Below are positions 1 to 5,416 of a stretch of DNA of 5,416 nt, piece by piece; within the stretch, counting starts at the first letter, position 1; each line of letters opens with the position of its first letter. The stretch spans positions 1 through 5,416 of the forward strand of contig JAJXVI010000213.1 of NCBI GenBank assembly GCA_021782195.1, read 5' to 3'. Both the position numbers and the translations under genes were made by a program. Under the pieces are notes generated by a model, which ran no database searches, was not told the origin of the DNA, and worked only from the letters and a program-made list of their open reading frames with translations. Source of the DNA: a bacterium (GTDB lineage: Bacteria > Vulcanimicrobiota > Xenobia > RGZZ01).

Positions 1-850
1 GCTCCACCCCGAGTCCCAGCAGACGCAGCCCCATGCCGACCGAGTTGCGCGCGGGCAACGTGGTGAGGACAAGATGTCCCGTGAGCCCGCACTGCACCGC
101 GGCCGTCGCTGTTTCCCGGTCACGAATCTCGCCGACCAGGAGTACTTCGGGGTCCTGGCGCAGCATCGAGCGAAGGCCGCTCGCAAAAGTCATTCCCATT
201 TCAACCGCAATCGGAGTCTGGGTAATCTCGGGGAGGATGCACTCGATCGGGTCTTCCAGGGTCACGACATTCAGCGTGGCGCCCTGCATGGGCGCGAGGC
301 GTTGACGATGTCGCGACATGAGGTGCCGAATGATGGCGTACAGCGTCGTGGTCTTCCCACTGCCGGCGGGTCCCGTCGCCAGCACGAGCCCCTGCGGCTG
401 TTCCACCACCTCGCGCAACTGCTGTTCTTCTCGGGGCTGCAGGCCCAGCGTGTCGAGGGTGTGCAGGTTGCTGCCTGCGCGGACGAAGCGCAACACCACT
501 TTTTCTCCGAAATGAGTGGGTGTGGTTGCGACCCGTACGTCGGCGCCGTCGAGGAGCAGGCGACCGTCCTGCGGGACGGCTTTGCGGTACGACGCCATGC
601 GGGCCATGTTCTTGAGTCCGATCAGGATGCGGTCGTAGACCGTCAGGGGCAGGTCGAACCGGCGTGCGAGCACTCCATCGAGGCGCGCAAGTACTTCCAC
701 GGCCGTTCCATTCGGTCGCAAGTGCAGGTCGGAGGCGCCGATTCTATCGGCGTGGGCGACGAGTCGCGCGACCACCGGACGTGCATCGAAGTCGTCTGGT
801 GGCTCGAGGAGCGCGGCGAAATCTGCGGGCGGGGATGAGACGGGGTTCAC
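1..850 (-). CDS. GspE/PilB-family assembly ATPase, short N-terminus, 3' end outside window
   Basis: The first 283 codons of a type II/IV secretion ATPase that powers (pseudo)pilin assembly from the cytoplasmic face of the membrane. After about 22 residues it goes straight into the N2 domain (about 24-125), with RIGASDLHLRP (37-46), RLDGVL and PQDGRLLLDG. The RecA-like core follows: Walker A GPAGSGKTTT (160-169), Asp box TLEDPIE (197-203) and Walker B RQDPEVLLVGEIRD (231-244). In the His box TGHLVLTTLPARNS (257-270), the first His is kept but the usual TLHTND is TLPARN, so the second His is Pro. The loop between Walker A and the Asp box is about eight residues longer than usual. The GTG start follows an in-frame stop, so the N1/MshEN domain found in most GspE/PilB proteins is truly absent from this gene. 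The C-terminal region, including any zinc-binding tetracysteine motif, is not visible. PilT-type retraction ATPase is less likely, given the full GspE-like N2 wording. Confidence 0.92.
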   Translation of the reverse strand, partial: MNPVSSPPADFAALLEPPDDFDARPVVARLVAHADRIGASDLHLRPNGTAVEVLARLDGVLARRFDLPLTVYDRILIGLKNMARMASYRKAVPQDGRLLLDGADVRVATTPTHFGEKVVLRFVRAGSNLHTLDTLGLQPREEQQLREVVEQPQGLVLATGPAGSGKTTTLYAIIRHLMSRHRQRLAPMQGATLNVVTLEDPIECILPEITQTPIAVEMGMTFASGLRSMLRQDPEVLLVGEIRDRETATAAVQCGLTGHLVLTTLPARNSVGMGLRLLGLGVE

Positions 851-856
851 GCGCTA

Positions 857-863
857 CCTTTCC
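857..863 (-). promoter_or_regulatory. Ribosome binding site of the ATPase gene
   Basis: GGAAAGG on the minus strand, 6 nt before the GTG at 850. It decides the start: an in-frame TAG lies two codons upstream of this GTG, so the coding region cannot extend further. The rest of the 59-nt spacer (851-909) shows no terminator-like hairpin with a T run. Confidence 0.7.
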
Positions 864-909
864 ACCGGCCGGCGGAGGCAATCCTGCCGGGCGGCATCGG
901 AGGTGCTTT

Positions 910-1938
910 CTACCACATCGAGGTGGTCAACTGGTAGAAGGGCACCCAGAACGCAAGCAGGCCGGCTGTTACAAACAGCCCGACGCAGGCCATGGCCAAG
1001 GGGCCGGCTGTGCGGACCGTCAGTTCACAGCGGCGCTCCACGGTAGACTCAAGGGTGTCGGCGGCCGCAGTGAAGGCGCCTGCCATGTCCTCGAGGGCTG
1101 CGCCTGCTGCGGCGGCCCATCCCAGCACCGGTTCCAGGTCGGGGGTGCGGTCGAGCGCGTTTGCCAGCGTGCTTCCACGACGCACCAGGTTGGCAACGGG
1201 CTCGAGTTGCCTGTGCAGGCGTCCGTGAGGGACGACCTGGCAGGCCTTCTCGAGCGCGACGGGAAGTTCCACGCCGGCTCTGAGCAGCGCGCCCAGGGCG
1301 CGCGACCAGAGGGCCTGGTCCCCCAGGTTGCGCAGGGGTGCCGCGAATGGCAGGCGACGGGCCAGCGGTTTCACAAAATCGCGCGCGCCAACGGCGGCTG
1401 TGTCCAGGGCAATCCCCATCAGGAGGGCCAGAAGCGCCAGCACGTGGAAGGTGGTAAGGAAGCCAATCAGGCTCGTGAGGTCTCGCGTGAGGTGCGAGGA
1501 CGCGTCGTGTGCCCGGGCCATGGGCAGCAGCACGGCTGGAAGGACGAGTTCTGAAAAGCCGACGAGACCGATCAGGAGCAGGTGGAACAGGATCAACGGG
1601 TACAGAAGGGCCTGCGCAAGGCGGTCGCGGAGTCGCTCCGACCGCTCGAGGAAGCGCGCCAGGGCCGTCAGGATCTCGGCCGGACGAGGAGAAGCTTCGG
1701 CGGCGGCGCACATGTCGGCGGCAAACGGGGGGAAGAGTTCGGGATGGCGACGCATGGCGGCGGAGGCTGCGTCGCCGCGCGCGATCAGCGCTGCGATGGG
1801 AGAGAGCCACGGGAGCAACTGGCTGCTCTGGGTGAGCGTTTCGGCCGGGCCCTGTTTGAGGCGGGCCATCAGGGCGAGATGGCGGGTGACTTCCACGACG
1901 TCTGCAGGGGCGGGTCGTTTCTTCTGCATTGCATTCAT
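910..1938 (-). CDS. GspF/PilC-family inner-membrane platform protein, paralog 3
   Basis: A 342-residue two-domain GspF/PilC homolog. In domain 1 (about 15-138) the early motifs are weak: RPELF-like spacing survives as RHPELFPPF, and the expected GE-SG-L is AEASPRPAEIL. The part around the first membrane helix is the most canonical of the three, with ALLYPLILFHLLLIGLVGF and VLP (110-134). The second membrane segment is at about 157-178. Domain 2 (about 195-335) begins RRLPFAAPLRNLGDQALWSR and continues GALLRAGVELPVALEKA, a good match to the GspF pattern, then RRGSTLANAL. A C-terminal membrane helix (311-333) is followed by a short FYQLTTSMW tail, as in many family members. It starts 12 nt after paralog 2 and ends 59 nt before the ATPase gene. 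It presumably forms part of the same platform. Confidence 0.88.
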   Translation of the reverse strand: MNAMQKKRPAPADVVEVTRHLALMARLKQGPAETLTQSSQLLPWLSPIAALIARGDAASAAMRRHPELFPPFAADMCAAAEASPRPAEILTALARFLERSERLRDRLAQALLYPLILFHLLLIGLVGFSELVLPAVLLPMARAHDASSHLTRDLTSLIGFLTTFHVLALLALLMGIALDTAAVGARDFVKPLARRLPFAAPLRNLGDQALWSRALGALLRAGVELPVALEKACQVVPHGRLHRQLEPVANLVRRGSTLANALDRTPDLEPVLGWAAAAGAALEDMAGAFTAAADTLESTVERRCELTVRTAGPLAMACVGLFVTAGLLAFWVPFYQLTTSMW

Positions 1939-1946
1939 TTTTCGAG

Positions 1947-1952
1947 TCCTCT
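1947..1952 (-). promoter_or_regulatory. Ribosome binding site of platform paralog 3
   Basis: AGAGGA on the minus strand, 8 nt before the ATG at 1938. It overlaps the TAG stop of paralog 2, so translation of the two genes is probably linked. An in-frame ATG at 1929 is a less likely alternative start, as it is farther from this site. Confidence 0.7.
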
Positions 1953-2991
1953 ACATACGCGAGAAAAGCACGCAGAAATGTGCGTACATATCTGTTGCCA
2001 TCAGGGCGGCGCCGCACCCGAGCGCCAGAACCGAGAGCCTTTCCATCGTGCAGATGAACGTGATGCGGGTGGACTCGGTGTCGCGTTCGATGAGGTCGGC
2101 AATGGAAGCCAGCAGATGGTTGTGGAACTCAGCCGTCTCGGCGCGCTCGAGGAGCCAGGCGATAAGCGGAGGCAGGGATGGCTCGGCGGCGAAGGCGGCG
2201 CCCAGATGGGTTCCGCTGTCCAGGCGGTCTGCGACGCGCTCGAGCAGGGTGCGGACCGCAGGTGAGGTGCAGCTAGCCGCGGCGATTCTCGCCGATTCTG
2301 CGAGGGGACGTCCGTTCTCGATGAACCAGTCCATCCACTGTAACCATCCAATCATCTCGACGCGCACCAGCCAGTTTCCGACAACGGGCACCCGCGTGCG
2401 CACGGAGTCGAAGCCGGCTCGCCCGGTGAGCAGCAGATGGGCAAGCAGGAGGAGGATTCCCAGCACGATCCAGGTCCAGATGGATCCAAGTACCTGTTCG
2501 ACGTGGCTGGCCACGGTGACACTGAGCCAGCCGGGTTGCTGGAATCCGAAAGTCGTGTCGCGTGCGGTGAACGTTGCGAGCATGTTGTGCACCAACCACA
2601 ACGATCGGCTGATGACCAGCACCAGGACAGTCAGCCCGACGGCCAGCATCTGAGGGTAGGCCATGGTGGTGCGCCAGGTTGCAGTTCGTTCCAAGGTCCC
2701 ATCGAGGAGCGTGGCGAGGTTGTCGAGGCCATGCACCAGATCGCCGCTGTTCTCGCTGACACGTATCGAGGCCAGAACGATGTCAGGGGCGCCTTCTTTC
2801 TGCACGGCTTCGGTCAGGGTCGAGCCTCGTTCCATTGCTTCAGCGAGTGTTCTCGCCAGTCTGGCCTCGGGACCGGAGGAAGTTGCTCCGATGCGCTTGA
2901 GGGCCTCTGGGGGCGGGGCGCCCAGGTTGAGCATGGCTGCTGTCTGGCGCCAGAGCGACGGTGTCTGTGCGGCCTGCTGTGAAGCTGTCAT
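1951..2991 (-). CDS. GspF/PilC-family inner-membrane platform protein, paralog 2
   Basis: A 346-residue protein with two GspF-type domains. Domain 1 (about 13-135) carries ALKRIG, ERGSTLTEAV and the best GE-SG-L-like motif of the set, VSENSGDL (78-85). The family Tyr-Pro follows (112-113), then the first membrane segment (about 113-135). A second membrane segment is at about 170-190. Domain 2 (about 200-345) has VPVVGNWL, a GspF-like entry, then WMDWFIENGRPLAESARIA, DSGTHLGAAF and LLERAETAEFHNHLLASIADL. A third hydrophobic segment lies near 318-340. The ATG at 2991 is chosen because it overlaps the previous stop (ATGA) and follows GGAGG by 10 nt. An ATG at 3078 in the same frame would add 29 residues of unconvincing sequence read through the end of paralog 1. 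Identity to the neighbours is visibly low, so these are old paralogs or independently acquired copies. Confidence 0.88.
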   Translation of the reverse strand: MTASQQAAQTPSLWRQTAAMLNLGAPPPEALKRIGATSSGPEARLARTLAEAMERGSTLTEAVQKEGAPDIVLASIRVSENSGDLVHGLDNLATLLDGTLERTATWRTTMAYPQMLAVGLTVLVLVISRSLWLVHNMLATFTARDTTFGFQQPGWLSVTVASHVEQVLGSIWTWIVLGILLLLAHLLLTGRAGFDSVRTRVPVVGNWLVRVEMIGWLQWMDWFIENGRPLAESARIAAASCTSPAVRTLLERVADRLDSGTHLGAAFAAEPSLPPLIAWLLERAETAEFHNHLLASIADLIERDTESTRITFICTMERLSVLALGCGAALMATDMYAHFCVLFSRM

Positions 2992-4052
2992 GGGATTGTC
3001 GCCTCCAGGAAGCGATAGAGAACGGCCAGCAGCGCGCCATACATCCCGAAGGCCAGCAGGGCGACACAGGCACCGCAAAGGAGCGCAATGACCAGACCCG
3101 TCACGTCGCGCGTGCGCATCGCGGCGGTTTCGGAGCGTTCCATCAAGCGCTCCGAGACGACCGGAAGGACCTCAATCAGCGTCTCGCGTGACTCGGCCAC
3201 ACGGCACGCCAGGACCAGAGTGGCATCGAAGAGATCGGGGTTTTGAGCCAGGGAGCGACTGAGTTGCGACGAAGTGTCACCCGCAATTGCCCGCAGTGCG
3301 CGCGTGTAGCGTTGGGTGGTCGCGGACTGGGCAGCGACCGCAACGGCCTGCGGGAGCGTCATTCCAACTCGAAGCGCCGTGGCAATCGTGCTGACCGCGA
3401 TGGCCTGTTCGCGCAATGCAGTGGCGCGACTGGCGATGGCATCCCCCACCTGGCGCAGAAACCCTGCGGTCCGTTGTGGTAGCGCCAGGGAAAAAGCACC
3501 GATCGCAATGAGCAAAAGTCCGATTGTCACGGGGAGTTTCACGGCCACGGGCGCAAGAGCCATGAACACACGCGTCGCGAGCGGGAGTTGCGTGTTCAGA
3601 TTCTGCAGCACTGCCTGGAAGGTGGGGATCGTGATCGACGCAACGATTTCGCTGACCAGGGCAAACACGCAGAGTATCGCAATCCCCCAGTTGGCCCACT
3701 CGAAGGAAAGAGGGAAGGTCGCCTTCTCCAGATTGGCGAGATCGCGCATCACGGCGACGAGATCTCCGGTCTTTTCGGCCACGCCGACCAGTGCTCCCCA
3801 TCGCGCGGGAAAGACGGCATCGTGCTGAAGGGCGTAGGTGAGCGTTCCGCCGCGTTCGAGGACGAGTGCCGCGGTCGCGAGCGACCGCGTGATCTGGCGG
3901 GATCGGCGTCCCCGCGCGTCGACGCTGACACGCCTGACCGCTTCGGAAAGGGGAATCCCCATTTCCAGCAGGGTGGCGAGCAGGCCGGCAAACCAGGCCC
4001 GCTCTTCTGCGAGGCGTCGGTTGGCCACGAGGGTCCGGACTGTCGGTCTCAT
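2988..4052 (-). CDS. GspF/PilC-family inner-membrane platform protein, paralog 1
   Basis: A 354-residue protein with the two-domain layout of T2SS GspF / T4P PilC, the polytopic membrane component that couples the cytoplasmic ATPase to filament assembly. Domain 1 (about 15-145) has the pattern AWFAGLLATLLEMGIPLSEAV, then ERGGTLTYAL, FPARWGALVGVAEKTGDL and a membrane segment around 122-145. The linker has the family-like PTFQAVL and QLPLAT. A second membrane segment spans about 170-190. Domain 2 (about 215-345) repeats the pattern more weakly (TALRVGMTLPQAVAVA; AESRETL where GE-SG-L is expected) and ends in a third membrane segment, about 318-345. The usual Tyr-Pro before the first membrane helix is absent. 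Start by ATGA overlap with the GspK-like gene, with an AGAGGA site 4 nt upstream. It is the first of three paralogs in a row. Confidence 0.9.
   Translation of the reverse strand: MRPTVRTLVANRRLAEERAWFAGLLATLLEMGIPLSEAVRRVSVDARGRRSRQITRSLATAALVLERGGTLTYALQHDAVFPARWGALVGVAEKTGDLVAVMRDLANLEKATFPLSFEWANWGIAILCVFALVSEIVASITIPTFQAVLQNLNTQLPLATRVFMALAPVAVKLPVTIGLLLIAIGAFSLALPQRTAGFLRQVGDAIASRATALREQAIAVSTIATALRVGMTLPQAVAVAAQSATTQRYTRALRAIAGDTSSQLSRSLAQNPDLFDATLVLACRVAESRETLIEVLPVVSERLMERSETAAMRTRDVTGLVIALLCGACVALLAFGMYGALLAVLYRFLEATIP
3870..3889. repeat. Perfect 9-bp inverted repeat inside platform paralog 1
   Basis: Two 9-base arms (CGCGGTCGC and its exact complement) are separated by two bases. 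It is within coding sequence, so it may be a chance product of GC-rich codons for a Leu/Ala/Thr-rich helix. A tight mRNA hairpin is possible. Confidence 0.5.
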
Positions 4053-4396
4053 CGGATCCTCTTTTCCACGGTTGCGACGCAGCGTGCAAAGTGTCCGCTG
4101 CAGCGCAGTGTCAGTGTATTGCCGGGGGTGGCGAGGACGTCGACTTCAAACCATCCGCCGTTGTCGAGCCGAGGGGACCTGAACGCTGTGCCGGCGTGCC
4201 AGAGTTGATGCGAGACCTGATGTCGAGCGTAGTCGATGCCGCTTGTGGCGAGCAGCGCGGCTTGCGCTCGCTGCTGGGCTCGAGCGAGCCGGGCCCGTGC
4301 AGCGTCGACCATCGAGAGGGTGGCAAGGGTGACCATCAGGATGAACGCGGCGAACATGAGGACGCCAACCAGGGTGAAGCCTCTCGTGCGTTTCAT
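4049..4396 (-). CDS. Small GspK/PilX-like minor pseudopilin without Glu5
   Basis: A 115-residue protein starting MKRTRG/FTLVGVLM. It has a short basic leader, a probable prepilin peptidase site after Gly6 and a hydrophobic helix to about residue 30. Mature position 5 is Gly (residue 11) instead of Glu. Absence of Glu5 is known for GspK, the tip subunit of the type II pseudopilus. The segment AQAALLATSGIDYARHQ (residues 44-60) resembles the amphipathic region of GspK/PilX proteins. The protein is far shorter than typical GspK (about 300 residues) and would lack its large inserted domain. It keeps only a small C-terminal beta-like part with two cysteines (99 and 106) that could pair. The start overlaps the upstream stop as ATGA, and an AAGGAG site lies 6 nt upstream. 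PilX or an unnamed minor pilin is an equally fair family label. Confidence 0.8.
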   Translation of the reverse strand: MKRTRGFTLVGVLMFAAFILMVTLATLSMVDAARARLARAQQRAQAALLATSGIDYARHQVSHQLWHAGTAFRSPRLDNGGWFEVDVLATPGNTLTLRCSGHFARCVATVEKRIR

Positions 4397-4935
4397 TGCG
4401 GTCTCCTTCCTGCAGCGTCTCCGAGGCGAGGCCAGTCGCTCACGAAGTGGCAGGTGACTGGTGGGCCGTGCGTGTGGAGTTTCTCCCTGAGTTCGAGGTT
4501 GAAGGTGTAGACGTCGTGGCTTTTCACGACGTTGAAGTCGCTCACGGCCGTTGCCAGGATGGGGACGTCGTGGTGGGCGATGGAGCGAAGAAGTGCGTGC
4601 CCGTTCCAGTAGATACGACTTCCGTCCGCGAAGCGAAGTCCGTGATTGTCGGAATCGATGGTGGGGTGCGCATCGCAAGCCATGCGGTGGCGGATGATCG
4701 CTGTGGCCCGCGTGGCGTTGCTCTGCAAGTCGGCCTCGCGTGCCGCGGCGTGGAGTTCCTCGTACGCGTTGCTGTACATCTGCAGGAACGGGAGGGTGAC
4801 GATGGCGACGATCCCCATCACCACGAGGATTTCGAGGAGGGTGAACCCACTGCGGGTTCGTGTGGTGCACGCGGCTTGTGTGGCTCGTGTGGTGCACGCG
4901 GCTTGTGTGGCTCGTGTGGCTCGCGCGGCTCTCAT
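4393..4935 (-). CDS. GspJ/PilW-like minor pseudopilin with a 30-residue repeat-containing leader
   Basis: A 180-residue type IV pilin-like protein. Residues 29-40 (SGFTLLEILVVM) are a textbook prepilin peptidase site: cleavage after Gly30, mature Phe+1 and Glu at mature position 5, followed by a hydrophobic helix to about residue 50. The globular part, including GSRIYWNGHALLRS (about 105-118) and the following ILATAVSDFNV, has the feel of GspJ/PilW proteins, minor subunits at the pseudopilus tip. The start at 4935 is chosen because it forms an ATGA overlap with the upstream stop and follows an AAGGTGG-type ribosome site. No ATG, GTG or TTG codon lies between it and the cleavage site, so the leader is long whichever start is used. 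Residues 8-25 are two identical copies of RATQAACTT, encoded by a perfect 27-bp tandem repeat. GspI or GspH identity is less likely but not excluded. Confidence 0.85.
   Translation of the reverse strand: MRAARATRATQAACTTRATQAACTTRTRSGFTLLEILVVMGIVAIVTLPFLQMYSNAYEELHAAAREADLQSNATRATAIIRHRMACDAHPTIDSDNHGLRFADGSRIYWNGHALLRSIAHHDVPILATAVSDFNVVKSHDVYTFNLELREKLHTHGPPVTCHFVSDWPRLGDAAGRRPQ
4403..4408 (-). promoter_or_regulatory. Ribosome binding site of the GspK-like gene
   Basis: AAGGAG on the minus strand, 6 nt before the ATG at 4396 and inside the 3' end of the GspJ-like gene. It supports this start and coupled translation. Confidence 0.75.
4861..4923 (-). repeat. 27-bp perfect tandem repeat (two copies plus 9 nt) in a pseudopilin leader
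   Basis: Positions 4861-4887 and 4888-4914 are identical, and 4915-4923 repeats the last nine bases of the unit. The unit is a multiple of three and lies inside the leader of the GspJ-like gene. Copy-number change would lengthen or shorten the cytoplasmic leader by nine residues (RATQAACTT) without shifting the frame. Confidence 0.95.
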
Positions 4936-5416
4936 GGGGCCACCTTCACGAGGTCGAGACGAATCCGCCCGACCTTGTCGCCGTAGATTTCTTCTACGTG
5001 CAGTTCCTTGAGGGTCGTGGCCTGCGCGCACGGGTGAAAGGCAGCGTTGAGGAAGCACCCTGAGATGCGGCTGCGGGTCTGACAGCCCAGATAATCCACG
5101 CGTATCACGGTGCCGGGACGTACCTGCGGGAGGCGCAATTGCGATCCGCGGAGGGTGTAGGCGGAAGCTGGAAGGAGTTGCAGTGACGCCCCGTGCGCAG
5201 CGTGAACCGCGGTGATTGCGGTGACCGGTGCGTTTGCAAGCCGGAAGGAATGGTCTTGCGGAAGGGTGTGGGCCTCGCCCCGGTCGGGTTGGTAGAAAGC
5301 GTAGTCGAGCACGATTCGCTTTCCGGGAGGAGCGCTCACGGCTATCACTCCGGTTGTGTCGTTGACGCGGGTTGGAGGTGGCAATGGACGGCCGGCTACC
5401 GTGAACACCCGCACGC
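4932..5416 (-). CDS. C-terminal part of an unrecognised protein, possibly extracytoplasmic (5' end outside window)
   Basis: Only the last 160 codons are visible. The frame is open to the right edge, and the GTG at 5414 has no visible upstream stop or ribosome site, so it is probably internal. I do not recognise the family. Two stretches look like a degenerate repeat: about residues 4-40 ending in PPGKRIVLDY and about 76-109 ending in RPGTVIRVDY. They suggest two small beta-rich units. Three cysteines (residues 111, 120, 129) are spaced exactly nine apart after the second unit, which could mean disulfides or a metal site. There is no prepilin motif or membrane segment in the visible part. The stop overlaps the start of the next gene as ATGA, so it belongs to the pseudopilin operon. 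A surface or pseudopilus-associated component is a guess from context only. Confidence 0.75.
   Translation of the reverse strand, partial: VRVFTVAGRPLPPPTRVNDTTGVIAVSAPPGKRIVLDYAFYQPDRGEAHTLPQDHSFRLANAPVTAITAVHAAHGASLQLLPASAYTLRGSQLRLPQVRPGTVIRVDYLGCQTRSRISGCFLNAAFHPCAQATTLKELHVEEIYGDKVGRIRLDLVKVAP

Noticed and set aside
74..838. A 254-codon open frame on the plus strand
   Set aside because: It is antisense to the ATPase gene, whose Walker A, Walker B and Asp box are unmistakable on the minus strand.
851..909. Possible terminator in the spacer before the ATPase gene
   Set aside because: There is a GC-rich self-complementary patch near the ribosome site but no stem followed by a T run on the minus strand. 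The ATPase belongs functionally with the upstream genes.
664..1554. A 296-codon open frame on the plus strand
   Set aside because: It is antisense to both the ATPase start and platform paralog 3, is compositionally odd (Gly/Arg/Gln/His-rich) and has no ribosome site or domain.
1328..2653. A 441-codon open frame on the plus strand
   Set aside because: It lies antisense across platform paralogs 2 and 3, is Arg/Ser-rich with no domain pattern, and spans the junction of two well-supported genes. It is a shadow typical of GC-rich DNA.
1951..3078. Longer version of platform paralog 2 starting at 3078
   Set aside because: The 29 extra residues overlap paralog 1 out of frame and show no family pattern. 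The ATGA start with GGAGG fits the other junctions in this operon.
4049..4897. Longer version of the GspK-like protein starting at 4897
   Set aside because: The added N-terminal part is Arg/His/Pro-rich and reads through the GspJ-like gene in another frame. The ATG at 4396 gives a proper short prepilin leader with a good ribosome site.
4393..5058. Longer version of the GspJ-like protein starting at 5058
   Set aside because: It would overlap the upstream gene by more than 120 nt and make the leader even longer. The ATGA junction at 4935 is a better start.
5397..5416. GTG at 5414 as the true start of the first gene
   Set aside because: It is two bases from the window edge, no upstream context is visible, and the frame is open to the edge, so a gene running in from outside is more likely.

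Overview
The window is a densely packed, GC-rich (by eye about 60% or more) run of seven genes, all on the minus strand, so it reads from the right edge to the left edge. Together they look like part of a type II secretion / type IV pilus-like machine: pseudopilins, polytopic GspF/PilC-type platform proteins and a GspE/PilB-type assembly ATPase. Pseudopilin, platform and ATPase families of this kind, together with the composition, point to a diderm environmental bacterium. I cannot name the phylum from this window.

Layout in transcription order: (1) the 3' end of a gene of unknown function, probably extracytoplasmic, entering from the right edge (4932-5416); (2) a GspJ/PilW-like minor pseudopilin with a very long, repeat-built leader (4393-4935); (3) a very small GspK/PilX-like minor pseudopilin that lacks the usual Glu at mature position 5 (4049-4396); (4-6) three consecutive, strongly diverged two-domain GspF/PilC-family proteins (2988-4052, 1951-2991, 910-1938); (7) a GspE/PilB-family ATPase without the usual N-terminal N1/MshEN domain, cut off by the left edge (1-850). 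The first four junctions are all ATGA stop/start overlaps. The next gap is 12 nt and the last 59 nt, so this is almost certainly one operon with translational coupling. No gene-free stretch exceeds 60 nt, and I saw no promoter, terminator, RNA gene, insertion sequence or CRISPR array.

Inferred working model: the ATPase drives the inner-membrane platform, which extracts processed pseudopilins and assembles a short filament whose tip would carry the GspJ/K-like subunits. The odd point is that the platform, made in textbook systems from one GspF/PilC polypeptide, is here encoded as three different full-length paralogs beside a single ATPase. This suggests a hetero-oligomeric platform. The ATPase itself has lost the second histidine of its His box. 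A major pseudopilin, secretin, prepilin peptidase and GspL/M or PilM/N/O homologs are not in the window and would have to lie outside it.
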